Source: CAVOGJ01 sp963700865 (GTDB taxonomy: Bacteria; Planctomycetota; Planctomycetia; Pirellulales; Pirellulaceae). From it: a stretch of DNA of 64,000 nt. The DNA lies in the NCBI GenBank assembly GCA_963700865.1, contig CAVOZC010000018.1:62001-126000 (forward strand), read 5' to 3'. The notes beneath the pieces are model-generated. The model did no database searches. It was given only the letters and a program-made list of their open reading frames with translations, and was not told where the DNA came from. Shown here piece after piece: positions 27,985 through 36,061 of this stretch; the first letter of the stretch is position 1; the number at the start of each line of letters is the position of its first letter. Made by a program: the position numbers and the translations under genes.

Positions 27985-30006
27985 ATGCCGCTGCCATCCC
28001 CTGCCCGTCGCCCGACGCCTACCGTGCCTTGGTTAAGCCACGCTTTGTCTCCACTCCAGCAGCACGGGACCGCGGGCCGGGTATTCCTGGGCCTGGCGTG
28101 TCCGTGGCTTCTTCTTCTCATCCCGCTTTCCCTTCGCGCGGATGAGCCATCCCCGGGAAAGGCCGCGGAGGGGCAAACCGGTGAACGGACCAAGCAGGAG
28201 ATCGCGGAATGGGTACGGAGGCTGGGCGATCGTGAGTATCGCATGCGTGAGCGCGCTGAAAGACAACTCCGCGAGTTCGGCTTATTGGCGCTCGAACAAC
28301 TGCAGGCGGCGGAGGATGACGAGGATGTCGAGATTCGGTTGAGGTCTCGCTACCTGATTGCTGAATTGCGGGGGCGGATGATTAGCGAAGTCGTTCCGCC
28401 CGAGCTGAAAAATGACATGGAAGGATATGAGCGGCGCGAGTTTCGTGTGCGGCAGGCGATTCTCAATAAAGTCATCCACGCCAATGTGGAGAACAAACTG
28501 GCTCTCCTCGCCCGCCTCGCCCGTTTTGAGGAATCGGACCTGCTCGCCCGGGAGGCTGCCCTCGCCGTTCTTTCCACAGACCTGGACTCAGTCGCCGGTT
28601 GGGAAGCCAACCAGCGCGACATCGAATTGGCCATTGGCTTCAGCGAACGGGTGCCGGTGCAGTGGATTCGCGCCTTCGCCTCCTCGTATCAAGAGTTAGC
28701 ACCGGCGACCGATCTGCTGGCGACTTACATCGCGGCGGAGGCGTCCTTTCTTGAAACGAGCAGCGGCAAGACCCAACCTTCGGTGCTTGACCGTTTGAAA
28801 CGGATCCATGTCGATCTGTTATTGAAGGCACAAAAGCGATCGGAAGCGTACCGAGCCATGGCTGAACTCGACCCTGGCACAACGCCATCCTCGGTGCTGT
28901 TGCTGGTCGATTGGATGATGGAGCGTGACGCCTGGCCGGCGGTCGCGTTATTGGCGGAAAAGCATGCCGATCGATTTGCCGGAGATGCTTTGCTCAAGTA
29001 TCGACTGGCGGAGGCCACATTGCTCGGCGGCGACGCGGGAGAGGCGGAGAAAATCGCATCTCGGGCATTCGAACTCGCGGGTGCCGGCATTTCGGCACAT
29101 CTGCGGTCGTACCAGGGAATTTTCTATCGGCTGCGGCTGAATGAGCCATTGGTCAACGAAAGCCGTGACATCGTGACACGATTGGCAGTCGCCTCCTTGC
29201 TCGACGACGACCGAGGCCAGTTCGACTGGGCCGAACGCGAGTACCGTGCGGCCCTCAAGAATCCGATCCGCGACGACGTGGAATTTGCCGTTTATGAATC
29301 GCTCTCGACCATGCTCCACGATCGGGAGCGCGACGGGGAGGCAGCCGAGGTGCTTCAGCAACTCATGCGGCAGGTCGATACGATTCCCGCCGTGAAAGCC
29401 ATCGTGGCCCAGGAAGGCCAGCCGGGTGATCTTTCCGATGAAGTCCGGCTGCGATCCCAGATGCACTTCTACGCGGGCCAGGCCGCCGTGGTGAACCAGC
29501 AATACGAAAAGGCGATGGCTGAATTTCTGCAAGGCATGCAAGTCCAGCGCCGCAATGCGGACCTGCTGATCGCCATGTATCGCCAGCCGGAACCGACACC
29601 CGAATTCCGGGCGACGACCCTAGAAGCCATTCGAGAGGTCACCAAAGAAATTTCTGACGAACTGGCCGCCAAGCGCATCGAGATCGATGAGACGCCTAAT
29701 GAAACAGATCGGCGGATGCTCGAGTTCGACGTGGCTCACCTGGAAAACGAATTTGCCTGGCTCGTCGGCAACACCGAAGGCGACATTGACGAGGCCATTC
29801 GCAGCAGTCTGCACTCGTTGGAAATCCGGCCGGACGATTTTGGACTGCAAGACACGTTGGCTCGCTGCTATTTCCGCAAGGGCGAACTGGAGCTGGCCCT
29901 GCAGTATCAAACGATGGCCGCCGCCGCTGCCCCGCATGAAGGCCAGATTATCCGGCAGCTCGAATTGTTCGAGCAGGCCGTGCGAGAAAAACAAGCGGCC
30001 CCGTGA
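27985..30006 (+). CDS. Secreted or periplasmic TPR-type helical repeat protein
   Basis: A long basic N-region leads into a hydrophobic signal segment (VFLGLACPWLLLLIPLSLRA, residues 33-52). The remaining 620 residues are helical, with a HEAT-like beginning (GDREYRMRERAERQLREFG) and TPR-like units further on (AEKIASRAFELAGAGISAHL, FDWAEREYRAALKN, YEKAMAEFLQGMQVQRRNAD, DTLARCYFRKGELELALQYQ). Large secreted TPR proteins of this style are common in planctomycetes and probably serve as scaffolds. No enzyme motif is seen. The stop codon overlaps the next start (GTGA at 30003-30006), which implies coupled translation with the DUF2752 gene. ATG 27985 is chosen; a start nearer the hydrophobic segment is possible. 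Confidence 0.8.
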   Translation: MPLPSPARRPTPTVPWLSHALSPLQQHGTAGRVFLGLACPWLLLLIPLSLRADEPSPGKAAEGQTGERTKQEIAEWVRRLGDREYRMRERAERQLREFGLLALEQLQAAEDDEDVEIRLRSRYLIAELRGRMISEVVPPELKNDMEGYERREFRVRQAILNKVIHANVENKLALLARLARFEESDLLAREAALAVLSTDLDSVAGWEANQRDIELAIGFSERVPVQWIRAFASSYQELAPATDLLATYIAAEASFLETSSGKTQPSVLDRLKRIHVDLLLKAQKRSEAYRAMAELDPGTTPSSVLLLVDWMMERDAWPAVALLAEKHADRFAGDALLKYRLAEATLLGGDAGEAEKIASRAFELAGAGISAHLRSYQGIFYRLRLNEPLVNESRDIVTRLAVASLLDDDRGQFDWAEREYRAALKNPIRDDVEFAVYESLSTMLHDRERDGEAAEVLQQLMRQVDTIPAVKAIVAQEGQPGDLSDEVRLRSQMHFYAGQAAVVNQQYEKAMAEFLQGMQVQRRNADLLIAMYRQPEPTPEFRATTLEAIREVTKEISDELAAKRIEIDETPNETDRRMLEFDVAHLENEFAWLVGNTEGDIDEAIRSSLHSLEIRPDDFGLQDTLARCYFRKGELELALQYQTMAAAAAPHEGQIIRQLELFEQAVREKQAAP

Positions 30007-30488
30007 CAAGCGACCCGGTGATTGCCGTGACACGTTCCCTGCCCGCGCGGTCCAACTCGGATTCTGTCCCCCAGGATGTCGGCCAGCATTGGACGTTGCT
30101 GCTGCTTTCCGCGGGAGTGCTGCTGACCGCCACGATCCTGCAGTTGCACAGCACGACCGGTATCCGCCTGCCCGGCTGGCAGACTCCACTCCCGGAAATC
30201 TGCATGACGCATCGACTGTTTCAGGTCCCCTGCCCTGGCTGTGGATTGACCCGCTCCACGTTGGCGATGGTTCGCGGTGACCTGCCGGCAGCACTCGAGT
30301 TCAATCCGGCCGGACCGTTTGTCTTTGCGCTCATTGCCAGCCAGGTCCCGCTGCGCCTGTACGCTCTGTGGCGCATTCGCCGAGGATTGCGTGTCGTTCC
30401 TTTCCCAGGCGGCTTTGCCGCGCTGGGCTTGGTGGTTCTCCTCGCCATCGTGCAATGGTTGGTCAAACTCGGCGGGTTACTCACGTAA
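30003..30488 (+). CDS. DUF2752 small membrane protein
   Basis: A 161-residue membrane protein. The signature of DUF2752, VPCPGCGLTRSTLAMVRGDL, lies at about residues 75-94. Flanking hydrophobic helices are HWTLLLLSAGVLLTATIL, AGPFVFALIASQVPLRLYAL and FAALGLVVLLAIVQWLVKLG. The two cysteines of CPGC could bind metal or form a redox pair; the function of the family is not known to me. The GTG start overlaps the TGA stop of the TPR gene by four bases, a strong sign of translational coupling, so the two products may work together in the envelope. The following hydrolase gene starts 10 bases later. Confidence 0.8.
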   Translation: MTSDPVIAVTRSLPARSNSDSVPQDVGQHWTLLLLSAGVLLTATILQLHSTTGIRLPGWQTPLPEICMTHRLFQVPCPGCGLTRSTLAMVRGDLPAALEFNPAGPFVFALIASQVPLRLYALWRIRRGLRVVPFPGGFAALGLVVLLAIVQWLVKLGGLLT

Positions 30489-30498
30489 GGAACCACGA

Positions 30499-31332
30499 AT
30501 GTCGCAGCATGCGGTTGGGGACAAGCAATGGCACGTGGTCGACGTGGGAAGCGGACCCGCACTGCTACTCGTGCATGGATTTCCGCTGGACCATTCGATG
30601 TGGCGAGCGCAGTGGAGACACCTTTCCGCCAGCTATCGCTGCATCGTCCCCGACCTCCCCGGCTTCGGTGCGAGCCAGGTCGCAGAGGGGACGCTGACGA
30701 TGGCTGAGCTGGCGGATGACCTGTGCCAGCTGATGGACCACCTGGACGTGTCCCAGCCGTTTGTCTACTGCGGCCTCTCCATGGGAGGTTACATTGGCTG
30801 GGAAATGTGGCGGCGGCACGCGGAACGATTGGCCGCGCTGATCCAATGCGATACACGAGCGGTTGCGGATACACCCGAAGTCGCCCGCGGACGGCAGCTG
30901 ATGGCCCAATCGATCGGCTGGGAAGGCGCGGACAAACTGGCGGAATCCATGTTGCCGAAACTGTTCAGCCCCTTGACCAGGGAGCGGCAACCGAATCTCA
31001 TTGCCGAGACCTGCGAGGTAATGGCCAAGACCGATCCACGTGCCATCGCCGCCGTCCTGCTGGGCATGTCACAACGTAAAGACTTTACGTCAGCACTTAC
31101 GTCGATCGATATCCCGACCCTACTGATCTGCGGCGAGCACGACGCGATCTCCCCTCCCGACGAGATGCAAGGTATCGCCGACGCGATGCCTCACGGTGAG
31201 TTGATCCGCATTGCCGAGGCGGGCCACTTGGCGCCTCTTGAACAACCGGCGGCCGTCAACGCGGCGATCACTGCCTTCCTCGCCCGGGAGGCGGGTTCGG
31301 CTAGGGCAGATGGAACTGGGACTGGATGCTGA
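30499..31332 (+). CDS. Alpha/beta-fold hydrolase
   Basis: A cytoplasmic serine hydrolase of the alpha/beta fold. The oxyanion motif is in LLVHGFPLDHSMW, the nucleophile serine in the elbow CGLSMGG (near residue 97), the acid in ICGEHDAISPP, and the histidine in AEAGHLAPLEQP. This order and the 277-residue length are standard for esterases, haloperoxidase-like and BioH-type enzymes, and the substrate cannot be assigned. ATG 30499 has AAGGA at 30487-30491. It is the third gene of a tight run (TPR, DUF2752, hydrolase). Its last 32 bases overlap the 3' end of the convergent DUF2617 gene. Confidence 0.88.
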   Translation: MSQHAVGDKQWHVVDVGSGPALLLVHGFPLDHSMWRAQWRHLSASYRCIVPDLPGFGASQVAEGTLTMAELADDLCQLMDHLDVSQPFVYCGLSMGGYIGWEMWRRHAERLAALIQCDTRAVADTPEVARGRQLMAQSIGWEGADKLAESMLPKLFSPLTRERQPNLIAETCEVMAKTDPRAIAAVLLGMSQRKDFTSALTSIDIPTLLICGEHDAISPPDEMQGIADAMPHGELIRIAEAGHLAPLEQPAAVNAAITAFLAREAGSARADGTGTGC

Positions 31333-31840
31333 CGATCGCCAGGTCGTCCGGAAACGTGTGAAACGATTGCAGCTTGACCCGTCGATTACGGGTTTCCGCC
31401 GTTACGTAGCTGAGAGCGCCCATCGCCATCCGACCGCTTGATTCAAACTGATGAACCAGGCCGCTATCGCGGCCATCTTTGGCCAACTCCTGCTGAATCG
31501 TCCAGAAGATATCGGCGGCGACGCGTTCCAGTTGCAGGGTCACCTGATAACGAACGCCTCCCCGACACTCAACTTCGTCCGTCCGCTGCCCTTCCAGCCG
31601 CCGCTTCAGCAGATGACGCTTCTGCGGCAAGGGATGATTGGCGGCCGCCGCGACTTCGGTGAGCGTCAGGCCCGCATAATTCCAGGTAATCACGTGTCCG
31701 GCGTTCGTAATATCGATGCGGACCTGATAATCTCCGCGCTCGACGACGCCGGAGCGGTGGATTTGGAACAACTCCGGATGCAGGGTTCGGCTATAGAGAT
31801 GGAACTGCAGTTCCGCGACTTTGGGGCGAACGGTCAACAC
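31301..31840 (-). CDS. DUF2617 family protein
   Basis: The N-terminal stretch TVRPKVAELQFHLYSRTLHP followed by ELFQIH matches what I recall as the start of the DUF2617 family. Later parts (YQVRIDITNAGHVITWNYAG, LTEVAAAANHPLPQKRHLLK) are also consistent. No membrane segment or signal is seen, so it should be cytoplasmic. GTG 31840 is chosen because the family begins about there and GAGG stands eight bases ahead; ATG 31876 is in frame and would add 12 residues. The gene overlaps the convergent hydrolase gene by 32 bases at the 3' end. The role is unknown. Confidence 0.6.
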   Translation of the reverse strand: MLTVRPKVAELQFHLYSRTLHPELFQIHRSGVVERGDYQVRIDITNAGHVITWNYAGLTLTEVAAAANHPLPQKRHLLKRRLEGQRTDEVECRGGVRYQVTLQLERVAADIFWTIQQELAKDGRDSGLVHQFESSGRMAMGALSYVTAETRNRRVKLQSFHTFPDDLAIVSIQSQFHLP

Positions 31841-31982
31841 GGCAAAATCCTCGACGATTATGGGCAAACGATGCATGTTGTCACGAAGGACAAATCCATC
31901 GCTGATGGTGGAAAGGTCAGATGTCGGCGTTCCTCAGCGTCAGTGCCGTTCATCCGTTGATGTCCGCCGCTGTTCCCGCAAT

Positions 31983-31988
31983 TATACT
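31983..31988 (+). promoter_or_regulatory. -10-like hexamer TATACT
   Basis: TATACT lies 10 bases before the ATG of the 48-residue ORF. This is close enough that a transcript would have almost no leader. No good -35 box is seen at the standard distance. It is the only promoter-like element in the short divergent gap after the DUF2617 gene. Confidence 0.3.
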
Positions 31989-31998
31989 CTCACCCACC

Positions 31999-32145
31999 AT
32001 GAGCACCAAACTCATCTCGCCAAGTTGGCTGATCGAGAAAATTCTGGATGCAATAGGTATTGACAATCGATCACTCGTGCCGGCGCAGCGCGGCGGCGAC
32101 CGACAGGCCGCAGCGGTGACCCGCGCGGAGAGGGACATCGCATGA
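31999..32145 (+). CDS. Possible small protein (48 residues) coupled to the endonuclease III-like gene
   Basis: The frame reads MSTKLISPSWLIEKILDAIG, then continues polar and basic to TRAERDIA. Its TGA stop overlaps the ATG of the next gene as ATGA (32142-32145), the classic arrangement for coupled translation. A TATACT hexamer stands just upstream. The product has an amphipathic first half and a charged second half and resembles nothing I know. It may be a real microprotein, a leader peptide that controls the downstream gene, or a chance frame. The overlap is the best argument for it. Confidence 0.4.
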   Translation: MSTKLISPSWLIEKILDAIGIDNRSLVPAQRGGDRQAAAVTRAERDIA

Positions 32146-32807
32146 GCTTGCCGCAGGCCTTCGAATTGCTCGCCGCGCACTTCGGCCCCCAGCGCTGGTG
32201 GCCCGGCGACACGCCTTTTGAAGTCGTGGTGGGCGCGATCCTGACGCAGAATACGAATTGGACCAACGTCGAACGCGCGTTGCAGCAATTGCGCGAGGCG
32301 AGCCTATTGGAGCTGGAGGCGGTGGAAGCCTTGCCGGTCGCCGAGTTGGCCGAACTCATCCGCCCGGCCGGCTACTATCGCTTAAAAGCCCAACGGCTGA
32401 AGAATTTTGTTGGCTGCGTGACGACCCAATTCGAGGGCAGCCTCGAGCGACTCTTCGAACAATCGCTTGATGACTTGCGCGAGTCTCTCCTCTCAATCAA
32501 TGGTATCGGGCCGGAAACCGCGGATTCCATCATGCTCTATGCAGCTAAGAAACCGATCTTCGTTGTGGATACGTACACGTCGCGGGTGCTCAAACGACAT
32601 GGTTGGATCGATTTTGAAGCCGACTATTTTGCCATCCAAGGTTACTTTCATGATCAACTGCCCGCGGACACGGGACTGTTCAACGAATACCACGCGCTGC
32701 TGGTCAAGGTAGGCAAAGAGCATTGCGGACCGCGTCCTCGCTGCGAAGGCTGTCCACTTGCGCCGTTGCTGCCGCACGGCCAACCCCTCGCGCCTCCCTG
32801 GGAGTAA
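32142..32807 (+). CDS. Endonuclease III-like HhH-GPD DNA glycosylase
   Basis: A base-excision-repair glycosylase of the helix-hairpin-helix family. The N-terminal ILTQNTNWTNVERAL is typical. The hairpin SINGIGPETADSI is followed by IFVVDTYTSRVL with the catalytic aspartate. Glu stands where E. coli Nth has its lyase lysine (GRKTA there, GPETA here), so a glycosylase without AP-lyase activity is likely. The C-terminal cluster region has only three cysteines (CGPRPRCEGC) and no fourth after it. The length of 221 is normal. The target base is unknown. ATG 32142 overlaps the preceding small ORF by four bases. Confidence 0.85.
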   Translation: MSLPQAFELLAAHFGPQRWWPGDTPFEVVVGAILTQNTNWTNVERALQQLREASLLELEAVEALPVAELAELIRPAGYYRLKAQRLKNFVGCVTTQFEGSLERLFEQSLDDLRESLLSINGIGPETADSIMLYAAKKPIFVVDTYTSRVLKRHGWIDFEADYFAIQGYFHDQLPADTGLFNEYHALLVKVGKEHCGPRPRCEGCPLAPLLPHGQPLAPPWE

Positions 32808-32837
32808 CGTGGACAACGTGGTTGAGGCTGGCGTGGC

Positions 32838-34727
32838 TCACTTCACTTGCGGGTGCCGCTGTTGAAACTCAGACCACGCCTGGGGCGTGATGCGGGTATT
32901 CGTCAGCTGCAGTGTGCTTAAGGCGGGCAGCGCGTCGAGCCGTGCCAATCCCGCATCCGTGATCCCGGTGCCGGTCAACCAGAGCGTGTGGAGCTGTTTC
33001 AGCTCCGACAGGGAGGCAAGGCCCTCGTCGGTGACCCTGGTACCCGACAAGTCCAGCTCTTCCAGCGCACGACAACCCGCCAGGTGCCGCAGACTCTCAT
33101 CCGTAACCCGCGTGCCCTCGAGACTGAGGCGTCGCAGCCGAACGCTGCAAGGCAATTGGGCCACACCGGGGTCACCCACATCGCAAGCGGTCAGATCGAG
33201 CCATTCGAGTTGTTCCGCGATGCGGCCCAAGCGGGCAAGTCCCTTGTCGGTCACGGACGTGCGCCCCAGGACCAGCTGTTGAGGTCGAATGTGATCGGTG
33301 AGAGCAAACAGGTCAGCGTCGGTCAGATTGAGAAAATCCGCATAGCCCGCATCCAGTGCCGCGTAAGTGGTCGACAACGCGGCGGCGAAATCGCGCTCCC
33401 CAGCCGCCCCGTTGTACATGTGCTTCAGGAACTTGATCGTCTGCCGACGATCATTCGCGGGCCGCCCGTGGAGCAAGAAGTGCATTAGCCCGGCCGCCTG
33501 GCTGTACAAACGACGGATACGCGGATCCCCCTGCAGTTCGACACGACCCATACGAGCCAATTCGGCGAGTGGCACATAAAACGACTCCTGCAAGCGACGA
33601 TACCGTGCGTACTGCAGGCGTTCGGCATCGATGCCACCGAGCGTGCAGTACCCTGCGTACGACTGCAGCGATTCGAGGTAGAGCGGAGCCGCCTCGATCA
33701 ACCAGAAGTCGCGGGACTGGCTCACGGAGCGGGATTTTCTTGTCGTCTCGAAAAAAAGTTGGTGGGCCACCTCGTGTCGCCAGGTCGGCGCGACATCCTC
33801 CGCTCCGGCAAAGAAGTAGGCTTTTCGATCCGTGTCACGATAAATACCACGCGTCATCTCCACCTGCGGCTCCCATCGACGCAGATACGCGATGTACTCG
33901 TCCTGATCGCGAAAGAGGACGACTTCATGCCGCGCAGTGCCACGTTGGGGCCATCCCTTTTGAGCAAGCCGGGCGATTTCCGAGTCACTCAACAGGAATT
34001 CCGCAAACGCCTGCCGCCAGACCACGTAGAACTCTTCCAGTACCCGCGCCAGCTCTGTTGCCGCGGCCGCACTGTGATTGGTGGTGATCAAGAAATGATC
34101 GGTAGAAAGTCGCCAGTATTGGCCGGTCGCCCAGCCGTACGCGTGCTGCGGATTGCCCGCCGTTCGCGGCGGGCCACCGAGTGCCGCTGGCGAGGGAGAC
34201 GTGAGGGGCAGCCCCAACGCCTTGCGGGCTTGGCGATGCGCCGGCTGCTCATGCAAGATCTCGTAGAGCAGCGGGATGCCGCCTGCCGATTCGCCCGCCT
34301 CCGCTGCTGCGAAGCATTCCCACAACCGCTTCGCTTGACGATCCCTGGCTGCCTGAAAAGCGTCGACCCACATTGGATCCTGACCCGGCAAGACATCCGC
34401 TGCGGACAACGGGGCGAGGTCCCCAAGGAAATAATATGAGCGATCGCCCGCCCGTGGCACAAACCAATTCCGCACGGCCGTCGCCGCAGCGGCCAATCCT
34501 GCCTGGTCCATCGTCTCCGCCAGCTCCGATAACTCGGTCTGAAATTGCCGATCCACGGCCTGACGGTCGATCCGCGGCGTCAGCGCCGACCGCCACGCCA
34601 GCGAAACAAACAAACAGTATCCACCACGCACGCGTGGCCGAACTGCGTGGGCTTCCCGGCCAGCGGAATCTCTGGACGGATCGTCGCCACGTTGACCCAG
34701 GCAAGCAACGGACGGGATCCGCATCAA
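32838..34727 (-). CDS. DUF1570-type metallopeptidase-like protein with C-terminal leucine-rich repeats
   Basis: The central part contains a zinc-protease motif, TWRHEVAHQLFFE (HExxH, near residue 318), and DFWLIEAAPLYLESLQSY with a glutamate suited as third ligand. Before it is YWRLSTDHFLITTNHSA, common in DUF1570. The last 140 residues are leucine-rich repeats: LRRLSLEGTRVTDESLRHLA, LEELDLSGTRVTDEGLASL, LHTLWLTGTGITDAGLARL. The N-terminus is doubtful. In another frame just upstream (from ATG 34740) a signal-like stretch WILFVCFAGVAVGADA is encoded, so one base may be missing near 34590 and the protein may be exported. As read it has 629 residues. LRR plus peptidase suggests substrate capture, but this is inference. 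Confidence 0.7.
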   Translation of the reverse strand: MMRIPSVACLGQRGDDPSRDSAGREAHAVRPRVRGGYCLFVSLAWRSALTPRIDRQAVDRQFQTELSELAETMDQAGLAAAATAVRNWFVPRAGDRSYYFLGDLAPLSAADVLPGQDPMWVDAFQAARDRQAKRLWECFAAAEAGESAGGIPLLYEILHEQPAHRQARKALGLPLTSPSPAALGGPPRTAGNPQHAYGWATGQYWRLSTDHFLITTNHSAAAATELARVLEEFYVVWRQAFAEFLLSDSEIARLAQKGWPQRGTARHEVVLFRDQDEYIAYLRRWEPQVEMTRGIYRDTDRKAYFFAGAEDVAPTWRHEVAHQLFFETTRKSRSVSQSRDFWLIEAAPLYLESLQSYAGYCTLGGIDAERLQYARYRRLQESFYVPLAELARMGRVELQGDPRIRRLYSQAAGLMHFLLHGRPANDRRQTIKFLKHMYNGAAGERDFAAALSTTYAALDAGYADFLNLTDADLFALTDHIRPQQLVLGRTSVTDKGLARLGRIAEQLEWLDLTACDVGDPGVAQLPCSVRLRRLSLEGTRVTDESLRHLAGCRALEELDLSGTRVTDEGLASLSELKQLHTLWLTGTGITDAGLARLDALPALSTLQLTNTRITPQAWSEFQQRHPQVK

Positions 34728-34886
34728 CCGAGAAGACCATGACTAACGACTCGACGGAAAAGACCGAGGGCGATGACAGGGGGCGTGGAGCCCTCTCGTT
34801 CCATCGTAAACAAAGGCCCCTCCAGGGACCAATCACGCCAGCCCGTGCCCGATCATGCGGGGCGGCTATGCGCGGAGCGACCGTGC

Positions 34887-35881
34887 CTAATCGGCAAAGG
34901 CCGCATCGAACTGGACGTTGCTGGGGGCAAAGTCCAGCTGTTTGACGAAGCGAGCCGCCTCACACGCGCCAAACTCGCGTTCCATGCCACAGTCTTCCCA
35001 CTCGACCGAAAGGGGTCCATCGTATCCGATCTGGTTGAGCGCGCGGATAATCTCCTCAAAGTTGACCCCTCCGCGGCCCGGCGAGCGAAAATCCCAACCA
35101 CGCCGCGGGTCGCCGAAATTCAGGTGGCTGCTGAGAATTCCTGACTTGCCATTGAGCGTGGTAATGGCATCCTTGATGTGGACGTGATAAATGCGGTCGG
35201 GAAAGGCGCGGAGAAACTCAACCGGGTCGATCCCTTGCCATAGCAAATGGCTCGGGTCAAAGTTAAAGCCAAATTCCTCGCGCCCGTCGACCGCCTCCAA
35301 TGCCCGCTGGGCGGTGTAGATGTCAAAGGCGATTTCCGTCGGATGGACTTCCAGCGCGAAGCGGACGCCGCATTCGCCGAACACGTCCAAAATGGGGTTG
35401 AAGCGATCGGCGAAGAGTCGAAAACCATCATGGATCATCGCTTCCGGTACCGGCGGAAAGGAATAATTCAGATGCCAGATGCTGGACCCGGTGAAGCCAT
35501 TGACCACCTCGACGCCAAATTTCTGTGCGGCCCGTCCCGTATTTTTGAGCTCTTCCGCGGCTCGCCCGTTCACGCCCTGCGGGTCGCCATCGCCCCACAC
35601 ATAAGCGGGCAGTATCGACTGGTGCCGCGCGTCGATCGGATCGCAAACCGCCTGGCCTACCAGGTGGGCGCTAATCGCGTGGCACTGAAGATCGTGATTT
35701 TCGAGCAGTTCGCGCCGAGAAGCGCAGTAGCCGTCATCCGCCAGCGCCGGTCCACCTCGAAATGGTCACCCCAGCAGGCAAGTTCCAGCCCCTGGTAGCC
35801 GAAGTCGGCCGCCTTGCGACACATATCCGCGATCGGCAAGTCGGCCCATTGTCCGGTAAACAGCGTTACGGGTCGCCCCAT
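34887..35881 (-). CDS. Sugar phosphate isomerase/epimerase (TIM barrel), one frameshift
   Basis: A xylose-isomerase-like TIM-barrel enzyme. It starts MGRPVTLFTGQWADLPIADM, then FGYQGLELACWGDHFEVD; barrel strands continue with VRFALEVHPTEIAFDIY, FGFNFDPSHLLWQGIDP, IYHVHIKDA and PLSVEWEDCGM. Metal ligands of the family (Glu, Asp, His, Glu) are all represented. The frame changes near 35748, joining into ALADDGYCASRRELLENHDL and QCHAISAHLVGQAVCDPID; one missing base gives 331 residues. Planctomycetes carry many such enzymes for rare sugars or inositols, so the substrate is open. The inositol-phosphate synthase gene 5.6 kb away gives only a weak hint. The start ATG 35881 gives a full-length barrel. 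Confidence 0.8.
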
Positions 35882-36012
35882 CGGTCATGCTCCGCGTTGT
35901 GTGAAAGGTATGGTTTGGGCGTCATTTTGCCCGAACCATTCGGCCCTGGCAAGCAACCCAGGTCGCTTCTCGGTCGCGGGGGCATCCTGGCGATCGCTTG
36001 CCCAAAACAACC

Positions 36013-36018
36013 TATAAT
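36013..36018 (+). promoter_or_regulatory. -10 box TATAAT
   Basis: A perfect TATAAT lies 44 bases before ATG 36062, a normal leader length. No good -35 hexamer stands 16-18 bases upstream, so strength or activator need is unclear. It falls in the gap between divergent genes, where a plus-strand promoter is expected. Confidence 0.45.
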
Positions 36019-36061
36019 TGGGAAGTCGTCACACCGCGTAGAGCCACCCAGGTGCCTTGCC

